Origin: Larix kaempferi
Taxonomy: Eukaryota > Streptophyta > Pinopsida > Pinales > Pinaceae
DNA length: 64,000 nucleotides
Direction: 5' to 3'
Assembly (NCBI GenBank): GCA_027924585.1
Contig: BSBM01001138.1
Coordinates: 9,348,001-9,412,000 of the forward strand
Below the pieces are notes generated by a model. The model worked only from the letters and a program-made list of their open reading frames with translations, was not told the origin of the DNA and did not search any database. The position numbers and the translations under genes were made by a program. The number at the start of each line of letters is the position of its first letter. Positions within the stretch are counted from its first letter, which is position 1. Positions 10,480-21,428 of this stretch are shown here, piece by piece.

Positions 10480-10925
10480 TCTCCCTGAGGTAGTGCCACT
10501 CTTTATCAAAAAATGGTTAGTAGCCTAATTTACATAACTCTCAGGAGGCCTAGCGTCTCCTTTGTCGTTAGTGTGGTTTCTTGGTTCATGCAAGATCCTA
10601 GAGAAATCCACTAGAAAGTTGCAGAGTGAATTTTTCAATACATTAAGGGTACTTATCAATTTGGTATCAAATATTGTTGTAGTTCAAATCCTCTAGTAGG
10701 TTTTATTTATTCTAATTGGGCCATGATATTCACGATAGGAAGTCCACTTCTAGCTATGTGTTTCAACTTAGTTATGGAACCTTGGTTTGGTTGTCTAAGA
10801 AACAGAAGGTAGTCTATTTTTTTACTACAGAAGTTGAATATTGTGGAGCTTCAATGTAGGTACAGACGTAGTTTGGATCTGTTAGATTTTAGAAGAGCTT
10901 AGTTTTCCTATTTTTAGAATTGGGA
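10480..10925 (+). pseudogene. Copia B RNase H region, truncated
   Basis: Relics read LYQKMVSSLIYITLRRPSVS, then WFMQDPREIH and IKGTYQFGIKYC. RNase H pieces follow (RKSTSSYVFQLSYGTLVWLS, TTEVEYCGAS). Homology stops near 10925 at LEELSFPIF, where a gypsy RT on the opposite strand begins, so the element's 3' end and LTR are missing. Confidence 0.72.
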
Positions 10926-11506
10926 TATGGTAGATTTTGTATTGTAGAAGCTCTCTAGGGATCAATGCTCACACCATACTTTAGTCAATATTCCCCAATA
11001 ATTCACCTTTATGTACACAACAAATATATATTTATTAGGGTTGAAAGAATGAAAAATTTCTTGCATTTCATGAAAAACTGGCTTAGGTGATCAAAATGGT
11101 TAATTCTTTTCTTGGAATGAACAATTAAATCATCAAGAAAAATATGTATAATAACACCAATTAAATAATCAAAATCAATGTGCATTTCACTTTGAAAGGT
11201 AGCACCCAACATTAATAAACATGAAAGGCATACAGTGATAGGAAAAGGTGCCCCACCTAGTGCTAAAAGTGATCTTAGATTAATCCTTGGGGTTAATTTT
11301 TATTTGAATGTAATTATAAAACCATCAAACATATACATCATCTCTAAAATAGCAACGTGTTTTAAAATAGCATCCATGAAGGGTAGGTGAAAATTATCCT
11401 TGACACTAGCTCGATTTAAACCCCAGAAGTCTACACAAATCCTAATATCACCATTCTTTTTTTGAACATGAACAAGATTAACGAACCACTTTGAATAGCG
11501 TACCAT
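10926..11506 (-). pseudogene. Gypsy-C reverse transcriptase
   Basis: RT landmarks in order: WFVNLVHVQKKNGDIRICVD, FWGLNRASVKDNFHLPFMDA, the catalytic region IIHIFLDDLIVHSKKRINHF (FLDD in place of the usual YLDD/FLDD), then the thumb relic KYGVSIDP and RASTIQNLPYPNSK. It breaks off just after LPYPNSK at the junction with copia B. RNase H and integrase are absent. At least three frame breaks. Confidence 0.8.
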
Positions 11507-12480
11507 AAAAATGATTTTACCTTCAACTATATTGTATAGCTCTTTTGTGCTTACATCGTCTAGGTTGGGATTAACATGTTGTTATCTTTTCTACTTCTGC
11601 TTCCTGTTCCAAAGGAATTGAGTGTTGAATAATACGAAGGTTGAAAACCCTTAAGTATTTGTATGATCATGCAAAAATATCTATGAATTCATGGAAAAGG
11701 GAAATGAACCTAGATTTATCTTCATTATTGCACTAGGATCATATGTATAGGATTTTGGGATCTCGTTCAAAACCTATATTTACTGGGATGGCCAAGCCAA
11801 TCTTCTGTTTGGAGGAATCAATATTTTGACCAACATCCTTAGTACCATCAGTGGTCGAGAACATGTTCTCGAGAGGTACTAGACCCTTGGGATAAGCATT
11901 GTTCTTCAGGTCAATAACACCTAAGGTATCAAGAATCTCATTGGTTTGATCAAAAAGAAAACAACAATGGTCCTCATTATTTTCAAATATTTGCCAAGAT
12001 TCATTATTGTGGCACATGATGGTGATAGAGTGAAGTCACTCTACAACCAGGTGTATCATCAAAATGTTTCCTATTGGGACATGAAGAAAAAACAATAAAC
12101 TTATTATTAGTAACTACATTTAATTCTCTTCGAATGTAAGAAATATAGAAAGGATTTTTTTTCAGTGAGATGATCAACAACCTGAATATACCTTTAAATT
12201 ATTTTATTGGTTGGATTATAGAATCTTTTAACCATAATAGTCATCAATTTAGAGTCACCAAAAACCTAAAAATGTTGGAAACGAATTTCTATGTCTTTTT
12301 CCAGGCCTAGGCAAAGAGATTTGAATTCAATAATATTATTTGTATGTGGAAAATTGAGTCAGAATACATATTCATGGGGTTTACCTGATGGTGAATATAA
12401 CATTATTCCAACACCAAATCATTCACATGAAAAGCACCATCAAACTTCAAATTCCAAATTTGGTATCAATCAAGACTAAT
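11507..12480 (-). pseudogene. Gypsy-C spacer between protease and RT
   Basis: Decayed coding region between protease and RT. One frame of 92 codons remains at 11739-12017 (for example NEILDTLGVIDLKNNAYPKG). Regions of this kind are poorly conserved in gypsy polyproteins, and I recognise no domain. Confidence 0.5.
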
Positions 12481-12940
12481 TTAGGAATAAGAGGAATCCT
12501 CTCCCTCTATGAAAACAAAGAATGTACCAAGACCGGTTTTGACGTAATTCACCTTAGAGATAAAGGTATTTTCAATGTACGAGATGGTTTTAGGTCCCCT
12601 CTGTATAATAATATTTTTACGATCATGGGGAATCATCAAATGTGAACTTTCAAGGGTTAGATAAGTGCTAGTTATATGTTTCCATTCCCACCCAAGGATC
12701 ATGAATACACTCCCCATTTTCATGTCTTCTAGTAGGAAATTGTAAGTAATCTCGATTTCTAGATTTGAGCATATGACCATTATAAATTATTTGATTTGGA
12801 TAATGATTGGTTGGAAATTTTTGTTAAGGTTAAGTACATTCCTGGCTTCACCTATACAAGTCAAGCCAATCTGTTCCATGATTACATTAGACATAATTCT
12901 TGGAAAGCATCCTCCATCAATTAGGAAAGATTAGGAAATC
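12481..12940 (-). pseudogene. Gypsy-C protease region
   Basis: The minus strand reads NVIMEQIGLTCIGEARNVLN, then LEIEITYNFLLEDMKMGSVF and MILGWEWKHITSTYLTLES. This follows the aspartic protease fold used by gypsy elements, where the family usually has a LGRPWL-type motif at the ILGWEW position. The catalytic Asp motif upstream is decayed. Confidence 0.55.
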
Positions 12941-13739
12941 TTTCCCATTATCTGCATAGATTCATAGAAAAGAGGATACTCATGATTGGGACGAGTTGTG
13001 GCGGAAACATTGACTAGGCTTATTCAAATTCAACATCATTAGTGACAGCATATGTTGTCGCCTTGGAATTTTTAACTAGTAAAAAATGGACAAAAAGGGC
13101 TTTATTAATTTTTTTTGGTGTTGAAGTGCTCAAGGAACATGTAGGAATCTAATATTGGCCTTTGTACATGCCAAGTCATATGATACATTATATGGAAAGT
13201 AGTCGGTTGGACTGACATCTCCAAGATTCTATGTTAAAACAATAGAATTGTGATGTTGAACAATAGGTAATGGTTGATGTTTAGGGGATAAAGATAGGGA
13301 ATACCCGTCATTGTCATTTTAATTGTTGTTTCTAGCATTACTCAGAGAAAAAAATTGAATGGGCATGGGATTAAATTGATTGTAGGCCATTTGGATACAA
13401 GTCGTTGCAACATATAATTCATTCTTCCTCAATGAAAACCACCAAGGAGAGGAATTGTTTCCTTTATCCCACTTTTTAGACACTATAAATGGATCATAAG
13501 TAGTTGGGTCATGGACTTCATCACAAAAATTACACCAATGAAATGTAAAATTATCTTCAAAATGAGATGAATCATGAGCTAGGCCTAGTCAATAAGTGAG
13601 GAGTAGGGTTCAAGACAAGTTTAGGATCACCAATCAACAAAATATGATTGAAATATATTATTATGTTGTGAATATCCTACATCATCTGTAACATAACAAT
13701 AATATATATTTTAGGAACAACAATATCAAATGTTAAACC

Positions 13740-14471
13740 CTATTTAATATTATGTTCTTCAAATTCAAAATAAGTATGCAAAGATAAACCGATACAATTA
13801 ACACCCTTCTCTTTTAATTGGTGGCAATAGGCAACGGAATTTTTTTTATAATAATAAAATAAATATTCTTGTGGGGTTGAGCATATGACCTTGGGAACCC
13901 TTTTAAATATTTTCATGAACTTAATGTTAAAAGACTTTATAGTTTCACCCTCCTTGAAGGATAGGCTATTAAAATTATACATATGATCAACATGATTCTT
14001 CTTGCTACCAAAGGTATATTTGAACCAATAAATTAATTGGAACCATGTGAAGAATATTTTTTCAAGTAAGTAAAAAAAATCAATAACAACTCTTCATTCC
14101 AAGGAGTTGATAATAACCCTCATATATTTGTCATTCTCATGAGCATTGATGTTATCACAAGCATTAGAAAATGTATCCAAATGTTCATTAGTAGATGTTA
14201 CCCTATTCCCTAATAATTTAGGTAGATGGTCCTTGAATTTGAGTAGCGGGTTCTATTGTGAGAACAATGCTTAGAGGAGAAGGTACATGCCACAAAGTGG
14301 CATCTACATCCACCTCATACTGGAAAATATCTAGATTCTTGATCACTTATGAGGATCGTTAGGAATAGGTATTGGATTGAACCAAGTAAACATGCTACCT
14401 CTTGTGCTAGAGATGGAAGATGAATCACTTGACCTAGAGCTTGAAATTATATGAGTGGTAGAGGAACTCAT
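13740..14471 (-). pseudogene. Gypsy-C gag
   Basis: The start is an ATG at 14471 followed by a Ser-rich leader (SSSTTHIISSSRSSDSSSIS). Then come HLPKLLGNRVTSTNEHLDTF and the capsid-like FKEGETIKSFNIKFMKIFKR with VICSTPQEYLFYYYKK. This pattern (SFN.RF.K followed by a YY helix) is a retrotransposon gag domain. Several stops and frame changes. It encodes the particle protein of the element. Confidence 0.65.
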
Positions 14472-14690
14472 GTTGAAGGGTTTTGCATTGATCCTAGGCT
14501 ATAGTTTTGCTTAAAACTATAGTCAAAATTATTCTCTTAGATATTTTCCATCCAACACTAGTTTGAAGGGGATCAGACTTGGATTCTTTGGGAACTTTGA
14601 GGTGAAACGGACATGTACCAAAGGTAAAAAGTTATGCAAAACTACGAATGCTTTTACCTAGTGAAGTCACCAAAAATGTTGATACCAAAA

Positions 14691-15620
14691 TAGGGATCCA
14701 AATAAGAATATGGAAAAACACCCCTGTAGGGCTCTCAAGGGGAAAAAGGGAAAGGAATTTAGGAGTTTTAAGCCATGGAATAATATACTATGTGGTTAGT
14801 TGCTTAGTTGTATAAGTTGGTGGAGTTGTTCCCATTAAGGGTACTAATTCTCTTTTTAGATGTGTGTGTTTGTATTATAATGTTCTTTAATTATAATGCA
14901 ACTATAGTTAAATTATCAATAAATGCTAATATGTAGGTGCTAAAGAGTGCAAGAAATATGAAGACTAAATCAAATAAGGGAATGCAAGACAAAGTACTAA
15001 AATAAACAAGAGCCACTAGGTGACAATTTCCTTGAACCATTGTCAATAGGTTGTTTTGAAATTTAGAAAGTATTTCTACACTGCAAAAGTTATTAAAATA
15101 AAAAAGATGTGTGATTAAAATCATGAGCTTAGAAACTATGTTAATGTGTTTTAATATGATTTCATGTTTGCTGAGTGATTCAAAATATTTGCAACATAAG
15201 TGAAAGTAGATTCCCCAAATGTACATGAAAAAACATGAACTATGATATGCATTGTGAACTTCAAAATTCAACTAAATTTGTGTAACAGTCATGCTTCAAG
15301 GAAACTTTAACAAACTTTGCATAATGGCATGTACCTAGCCTAATTAATGTGTTCTTTTGATCATAATAATTTGGCTATCATTTTCTTTCTTCTAGTTTTA
15401 TATTCAAGTGCTTGACATATTCTGAGAATATTCCTTAATGAATTCTTTTCTTCAAATCAAATTTGTATTTATCCACTTTGAAGGCATCTCAAATTTTTTA
15501 TATACATTCTTAAAGACATAAGAAATTTTCTTTCATTTTGGTCTTCATCTTGCATAGCATTATCTTTAATCATTGCATGTCAAGGAATTCATTTTTTCAA
15601 TAACTAATCCAAAATGGTTT
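14691..15620. other. Presumed Gypsy-C LTR and unassigned DNA
   Basis: By position this should hold the 5' LTR of Gypsy-C on the minus strand. I cannot find a matching second LTR, so no edge is claimed. A 126-codon minus-strand frame (14891-15271) shows no domain and very AT-rich composition, so I do not call it a gene. Confidence 0.35.
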
Positions 15621-16510
15621 AATATATAATTCGCCACCTATTCGGAGCTTTCGATGTCAGAAGATTGGATGAAATGGCTTGTAGGGCCCATTTTAGGGGC
15701 AAGTTTCACTTTTCATATTTATGGCCGAAAACCATCTAAAAATTTTTGAGGTATTTTTGAGGGCTTAAATGACACTTTTTTTTGCTCAAACCTTACTTTC
15801 GACTAATATTTGATGTTCTACACATAGAGAACTTTCCAACGATCCAAAAATCGACTCAAACGGAGTTTGTATGAAGACATTATGCATCCCACAAGTTGAC
15901 CCATCTAGTTGACCACCATGGTACTGAGTGGATTCCACATCATCTCTCATTTTTCACACATGTGGAGCTAGTCACGTGTATACCTTCAAGAACATTCTAG
16001 AAGTACCAAAACCCTAACCCTAATCGGGAGTTGATGCATGCAAAACCCCTAAAATTAACCCTAGACGACTATCAATCTATGTTAAATACCAGGCCGCTAG
16101 AAGAAGAAGGGGCGTTCCATTCTTTTGATGTATTGTATTGTTCCATAGCTAAGAAAAAAACACAGGGGTAGATATTAGAGCAGAATAGAGGAGTTAGGAG
16201 ATCTTGTAGTATCCATTATGGTTGCATAGTCATAGGTAACTCCATAGAGAATACCATTTCCTTTGTATTTGCATTTTGATATAAAGAGCAAGGCATAATC
16301 CTCATTTGTGGTTAAGTTTTTTCCCATAGTGGGTTTTCCGAGGTTATATCTTATGTTATTGTGTGGATTGTGTACTTATTTTCTCTAGTTTTCTCTTTCG
16401 GCTCCATTATGTTCAGTATTTTATGGAATTAAATTAACACAGTGAACTAAGTTGTAAGATTTGAGGTGACAAACTAATCCAGTGGAATATCCACGGCAAT
16501 TTATGGATCA
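15621..16510 (+). repeat. Putative 5' LTR of Gypsy-D (left edge approximate)
   Basis: The right edge is fixed by the primer-binding site four bases downstream (LTR end TTTATGGATCA). A segment starting GAGGGCTTAAATGACAC at about 15762 reappears at 18501-18546 downstream, which supports this being the element's own terminal sequence. A plant telomere-like AAACCCTAACCCTAAT lies near 16010. Confidence 0.5.
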
Positions 16511-16513
16511 TGT

Positions 16514-16525
16514 TGGTATCAGAGT
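16514..16525 (+). other. Primer-binding site of Gypsy-D
   Basis: TGGTATCAGAGT, one base from the initiator-tRNA-Met site used by many chromovirus-type gypsy and copia elements. Confidence 0.75.
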
Positions 16526-16600
16526 AGTTTTCTTTTGGTTTTTGTGGGTAATCCTAGGATCCAATAGTTGCTAGAAAAAAAAAGTCTCCAAACCCTAGCC

Positions 16601-17728
16601 ATGGCAGACGAGTATGTTCAAGGACTGGCAGATGAGTCTATTCAAGGAGTGGCAGACAATTATGAGCAGCGATTTTCAACACTCGAAATACAAGTCATTG
16701 ATATCTCACGCAAGATGTTAATCCTCATGGTGGCTTTAGAGAGAAAGTTAGGCCCTTTCGAGGATTTTGGAGGGTCTAACTCAAATTTTGGATCTGAGGG
16801 GTAATCAGAAGATAAAAGTGACCTAGAAAAAGAGTCGACGAAATAGTTGGATAGAGATTAGTTGAGTTCCAGTACCAATATTCCTTCCCAACCTCTCTTC
16901 AATATGGAAGTGAAAGTCGACATCAATTCATAACAAGATGAGATTGATGCTCTAAAATTTAATCATTGGTTGCAACAATTAGAGGTTTACTTCACTATCA
17001 ATCAAATAGCCAAGGATCAAAACATCTCATTTTCCCGACTAAAGTTAGAGGGCCATGCATTAACGTGGTGGGAAAGCCACATGGAATCACTTAGGATGGA
17101 GGGTGATCTGCTAGTGACTAGGTGGGAGGACTTTAAAACCCTCATCAAGTCTCGGTTCTACCCTGTCATGTATGTAGAGGACCAATGGATCCGTTAGCAA
17201 TAATTCAAGCAAAGGCAGGGGGAAAATGTGCAGGAATACACCACCGAGTTCAAGAATATGGCTATCATGTTGGGTAGCTCACCCAAGAACCCAGATGTAC
17301 TCCTCAATTATTTGGTGGGGTTATATAGTCACATATGGAGGAAAGTGATTCCCTTTAAGGTTAGGTCAATTGATGAAGCATGTGTACAAGAATAGTACCT
17401 TGAAAACATAGGCAAGAAGAAAGGACAACCAAGTGGTTCAAAACAAAAAGAGAGCCAAGATGCTACCAAGGAGGATCAGAAGAAGTGGATGGGAAAGGAC
17501 AAGAAGACTACAACCATGGAACATCAGTGCAAGGATCCGAAAAACCATTGTAATCATTTTGATATCGATGTTCACACCGAAGAAAAGTGTTGGAAGCTAC
17601 ATCCTAAGATAAAGCTCATGAATCACAAAAAGGATGCCAAGAAGAAGAACCTTCTAATCGTAGAGTCAAGCAGGGAGTTAAAAAGCAACTCGGATTTGGA
17701 TGAAAATATTATACGTAGCACAATGTAG
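16601..17728 (+). pseudogene. Gypsy-D gag
   Basis: Gag of a Ty3/gypsy element. The leader MADEYVQGLADESIQG has near repeats of ADESIQGVADN, then the Retrotrans_gag domain (EIDALKFNHWLQQLEVYFTI, LKLEGHALTWWESHMESL, WEDFKTLIKSRFYPVMYV), then a basic stretch and a zinc-finger-like CNHFDIDVHTEEKCW. The domain spacing is normal, but stops occur near 16802, 16843, 16930 and 17196. The ATG at 16601 lies about 75 bp after the primer-binding site. Confidence 0.8.
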
Positions 17729-17737
17729 AAGGAGGTG

Positions 17738-18160
17738 AATCTGAGTAGCTTTCACCCTAAGGAAGAGAAAGAGATGACAAAACTCTTCCATATCAAGATC
17801 CAGGTCAAGAAGACCAATATCGATGCTCTAATCGATTCCCATGCATAGGTAAACCTCATAGCAGAGGATCTGGTACTTAAGCTTGGATTGGAAGTACATG
17901 ATCATCTCAGTCCCTACCCATTGGGATGGGTAAATAAGGATGCAGAACTCAAAGTCACAAAATAATGCAAGATCAATTTTTCTATAAGTGCATAGTATGT
18001 TAATGAAGTGGAGGTAGACATAGTACCTGTGGATGTTTGTGGTATAGTGTTCGGAATCTCCTATATGTATATGAAGGATGTGATCTTCAAGATTAGAGCC
18101 AACCAATAACGCTCGTTCAAGGACGGGAAATCCTTCATCATTTACGCGCACAAAGGTAAA
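17738..18160 (+). pseudogene. Gypsy-D protease
   Basis: The aspartic protease relic reads FHIKIQVKKTNIDALIDSHA, then VNLIAEDLVLKLGLEVHDHL and PYPLGWV. The active site, usually DSGS or DTGA, is altered to DSHA and followed by a stop. Later, VVDVCGIVFG-type residues match the strand after the active site. It would have cut the polyprotein during particle maturation. Confidence 0.7.
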
Positions 18161-18506
18161 TCAAATATCTCTCTGGTAAGTGACAACCAAGTGAAAAAAC
18201 TTATCAGTTCAAGTAGGAAGTTTGTATTGCTTTTCTTAAGACAAAATCAGCAAGAAGGTGAATCGGTAATAGTGAAGGCATCCTCGAAGGGATGTACCAA
18301 AGAGTAAAAACATCAGTTGGAGAGCCTTTTGCAGGCATACAAAGAAGTGTTCCAGGAGCCTAAAGGGATAACTCCTAAGAGGGAGGTGGAGCAAGAGATA
18401 CAACTATCATTGTATTCTCCATTGTTGAACATCGGATTGTACAGACAAACTGTCATAAAAGCAAATAAAGTGAGGAATCACTTGCAGCAATTGTTGGAGA
18501 AGGGCT
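18161..18506 (+). pseudogene. Gypsy-D RT N-terminal stub, truncated
   Basis: The frame 18317-18506 reads LLQAYKEVFQEPKGITPKRE, LSLYSPLLNIGLYRQTVIKA and NHLQQLLEKG, the region just before the RT fingers in chromovirus polyproteins. Homology stops at LLEKG, where sequence shared with the upstream LTR begins. The palm, RNase H and integrase are missing. Confidence 0.75.
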
Positions 18507-18570
18507 TAAATGACACTTTTTTTGCTCAAACCTTACTTTATATATATATAGAAAGAGAGAGAGAGAGAGT
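18501..18570 (+). repeat. LTR-like segment and TA/GA microsatellite at the Gypsy-D break
   Basis: 18501-18538 copies 15762-15805 of the upstream LTR almost base for base. It runs into (TA)n then (GA)n up to about 18570. RT, LTR piece and microsatellite meet without spacer. Confidence 0.7.
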
Positions 18571-19139
18571 TAACATCAAGAGGATTACATATGTTATTTT
18601 GATGCAAAAGAAACATTGTTTGTCCACCTCAAACCTCAGGAATCGTCTAGATATCCATAATCTAAAAATTTATTCATAGGGATTTTTAGAATATGAAAAG
18701 GAGTTGGAAGAAAAAATCTCAAAGGATATGGAATAAGGTATATTTACCGTAATCTAGTGAAAATAAATCTTTAAAAAGGTGGGTGTCAGAGCATCCATTG
18801 ATTTGAGCTCCTTCATTATTGTTTATGGTAGCTTAGTTTGTGTGACTTTTATTTCGGTACGTGGAACTCATAGTGTGGCATTCAATAACCATATTCCATG
18901 GAATGTATTCTCACAAAATTATGTGTCAAGAATAATATAGCGCTAGCTCAAAATGAATCTAGAGAGAGGTTAACTTAGGGTTGGACGAATAAGATACATT
19001 GAGTCTCCTCATAAATATTTCACATTACACTATTGTAAATATTGTTGAATTCATTATTTACAAGGACAAATTTGAATTCAAATCATGAAAATTTCCTTTG
19101 TCGAAGGCCCTAGCCCATAATTTCATGTTCGGATTTCAG
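18571..19139. other. Unassigned DNA between Gypsy-D and Copia-E
   Basis: I see no domain, LTR pair or RNA gene. A short plus-strand stretch around 18770-18830 weakly recalls a gypsy RT (GVRASIDLSSFIIV), which I treat as insufficient. Confidence 0.4.
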
Positions 19140-19153
19140 GGAGTGGAGTCCGC

Positions 19154-19555
19154 TTATTTCTCCTGCAAGTATTCAAGTATCTTCCCGAGCCACACAATTT
19201 CTTTTGTTGGTTCTACAACAGCCACATATTCTGCTTTTGTTGTTGAATCTACTGGAACTGACCATTTGCATGACCTCCAAGAGACAACTACTAATCCAAG
19301 AATCATTGTGTATCTAGAAGTAGACACGCCTATCTCTTTTTCGCCATCAAAGTCTGAATCAAAGTACCCAATAAGTTTGAATTCATCCACCTTAGAGTAC
19401 TTGATTCCAAAGTTTTGAGTCCCCTTCAAGTATCTTAGAAATCTTTTAGCAGTAGAGGAGTGTCCTTCACAAGGCTTGTGCATGATTCTTGAAACAATGC
19501 CAACAACATATGGGATATCTAGTCTAGTGGTGGTAAGGTAGATAAGGCTTCCCAC
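19154..19555 (-). pseudogene. Copia-E RNase H, truncated
   Basis: The frame reads MGSLIYLTTTRLDIPYVVGI, FLRYLKGTQNFGIKYSK, the RNase H part LIGYFDSDFDGEKEIGVSTS and then TTKAEYVAVVEPTKEIVWLG. It stops at EYLQEK. The last acidic motif (DNxSAI) and the RTKHI block are absent, so it lacks part of the active site. It overlaps the RT frame by about 36 bp in another phase. Confidence 0.82.
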
Positions 19556-20481
19556 AAGCTATTGATACTTGGTTGCATACTCGAATTATTTCCTTCATTC
19601 GATGTGAGCTTCAACTTTTGTTCCATTGGAGTTGAGAGAGGTTTGCATTCTGTCATGCAAAATCTATTCAACATTTCTCCAACGTACTTCTTATGGGATA
19701 TGAATATGTACTTAGGATGTTGAGTTACTTCAATTGCCAAGTAATATTGAAGGTGTACCGTATCTGTCATTTCAAATCCTTTCTTTGAATCTTTCTTTAT
19801 GGATGCAATATAACTTTCATTATTCCCTATCATCAAAAGGTCATCTACATACACCACAAGATACACAAAAGATCTTCCAACTTTCTTTACAAACAGTGTT
19901 GCGTCATCAAGATTAAAATGTTTAAAATTTAACTTCAGAAGATGATAGGTTAGATTTTCATACCATGCACGAGGTGCTTGTTTCAATCCATACAATGACT
20001 TGATGAGCTTACATACCTTATGCTCTTTCCCTTTCACAACAAAGCCTTCTAGCTAAGACATGAAGACATTTTCTTTCAAGTCTTTGTTCAAGAAAGTTGT
20101 TTTCATATCCATCTGATGAAATTTCCACCCATTTTATGTAGCCAAAGAAAATAAGGTGCGAATGGTAGTCCAATTTGTTGTGGGGGAGAATGTCTCTTCA
20201 TAGTCAATGCCTTCCTTTTGTGCATAGCCTTTCGCCACAATCCTCGCCTTGTGCTTATCAAGTGAGCCATCTAGTCTTTATTTGTTTTTATATACCCACT
20301 TGCATCCAATTGGTTTGGTTCCAACTTGAGGGTCAAACAACTTCCAGTTTCCATTCTTTATGAACACATCATACTCATTCTGCATGGATTCTTTCCACTC
20401 ATCATGAGTAACAGCCTCTTCAAAGGAAGTTGGTTCAAAGTTAATAGATAAATTAAATTCACAATCAAATGAGACATCCAT
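19519..20481 (-). pseudogene. Copia-E reverse transcriptase
   Basis: From the right: PTSFEEAVTHDEWKESMQNE with NGNWKLFDPQVGTKPIGCKW (the start of RVT_2), then after shifts HKVCKLIKSLYGLKQAPRAW, and the catalytic YLVVYVDDLLMIGNNESYIA. SKKGFEMTDTVHLQYYLAIE follows. The domain is recognisable end to end but spread over at least two frames with stops. Confidence 0.85.
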
Positions 20482-20526
20482 GTCTTCTACATCACTTGAT
20501 TTATTTGCATCTCCTCCATCTTCTTG

Positions 20527-21192
20527 TCATGTTGAACTTCGTGTTCCCATCTTTCCAAATTCATCCGAACTTCTTCGTGATGGCCTTAGTTGATCAGCTA
20601 ACAGTGCTTCATTTTCTTCAAGATTCAATATTCCAATCCTCGCAATCACATCATCCAGTTGAACCTCATGTTCACGTGAAGTGGCATGAACTTCTTCTTC
20701 GTGAGGGGGTGTTGTTTCTTCGAAATAAAATTCCAAAGATTGATCCAAGATAGGTATCCCCCCTTCAAGATGTGGAATTTCATTATCAACTTCATAATAT
20801 GTATTTACATGGGAAATTTTTTCCAAACTATCAAGTTATCTTTCAATAGACTCGCCATTTTTATTAATTTCAAGAAAAATGGCATCTTTGGAAATAAAAA
20901 ATTGCTTATTTACCTCATCGTAAGGACAATATGCCTTTGAGGTGTATGAATACACTAAGAAAATGAATTTTTGAATTCGAGCACCAATCTTGTCTCTTTG
21001 TTCGTTTGGTACCAAGGCATAGCAAGTGGAACAAAAAACCTTGAGTGCCTCACCAAAGGTATGCGCCCATACCACATTTCATGTGGAATCTTGTTTTCAA
21101 GAGTATGAGTTGGACTTCTATTTCTCAAATAGACTGCACATAACACTGCATCGCCCCCATCAGTTTGACATTCTTGAAAAACATCATGGAGC
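20527..21192 (-). pseudogene. Copia-E integrase C-terminal part and linker
   Basis: After element F the peptide resumes as DAVLCAVYLRNRSPTHTLEN, KIPHEMWYGRIPLVRHSRFF and then CYALVPNEQRDKIGARIQKF. KQFFISKDAIFLEINKNGES is the usual copia integrase tail (normally ISRDVxFxE). An acidic linker of low complexity follows at 20527-20826. Frameshifts separate these pieces. Confidence 0.8.
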
Positions 21193-21197
21193 GTACC
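21193..21197. repeat. Target-site duplication GTACC, left copy
   Basis: GTACC recurs at 23725-23729. Both copies directly abut the ends of element F. Confidence 0.88.
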
Positions 21198-21428
21198 TGT
21201 TGAAATCTGGGCTTTCACATTGCATTCAAGCAGAGATTAAACATACACACGGCCATCAAATGAACATTGAATTTGGATCAAATGTTGAGTCAATTGTATT
21301 CATTAATAGATGTTATATTTATACATAACGAATGTGGTTGGAGAGGTTACACCCGCTCCAATGAACCATTCATTAAGCTTATACAAATTATATGATGACT
21401 ATTACAAGGCCTAAAGGCCCCGCCAACA
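21198..21428 (-). repeat. 3' LTR of element F
   Basis: Shares a direct repeat with 23483-23724, including the shared run ATGATGACTATTACAAGGCC near its end. Confidence 0.88.

Larger units (their letters stand above)
10926..14690 (-). mobile_element. Gypsy-C, degenerate Ty3/gypsy relic
   Basis: Minus-strand element with gag, protease, spacer and RT in the Ty3 order running from right to left. It ends abruptly inside RT where it meets copia B. At 14660-14690 the minus strand reads TGGTATCAACATTTTTGGTG and then a GACTTCACTAGG stretch. This resembles the primer region that follows gypsy 5' LTRs, so the LTR should lie to the right. Stops throughout. Confidence 0.7.

Noticed and set aside
14891-15271. 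126-codon minus-strand frame
   Set aside because: Phe/Leu/Ile-rich translation of AT-rich DNA with no motif. It lies where the Gypsy-C LTR should be.
16008-16024. Interstitial telomere repeat (also 62338-62354)
   Set aside because: Only two units of the plant telomere word are present at each site. Both lie inside LTR-like DNA, where telo-box-like words occur by chance or as promoter motifs.
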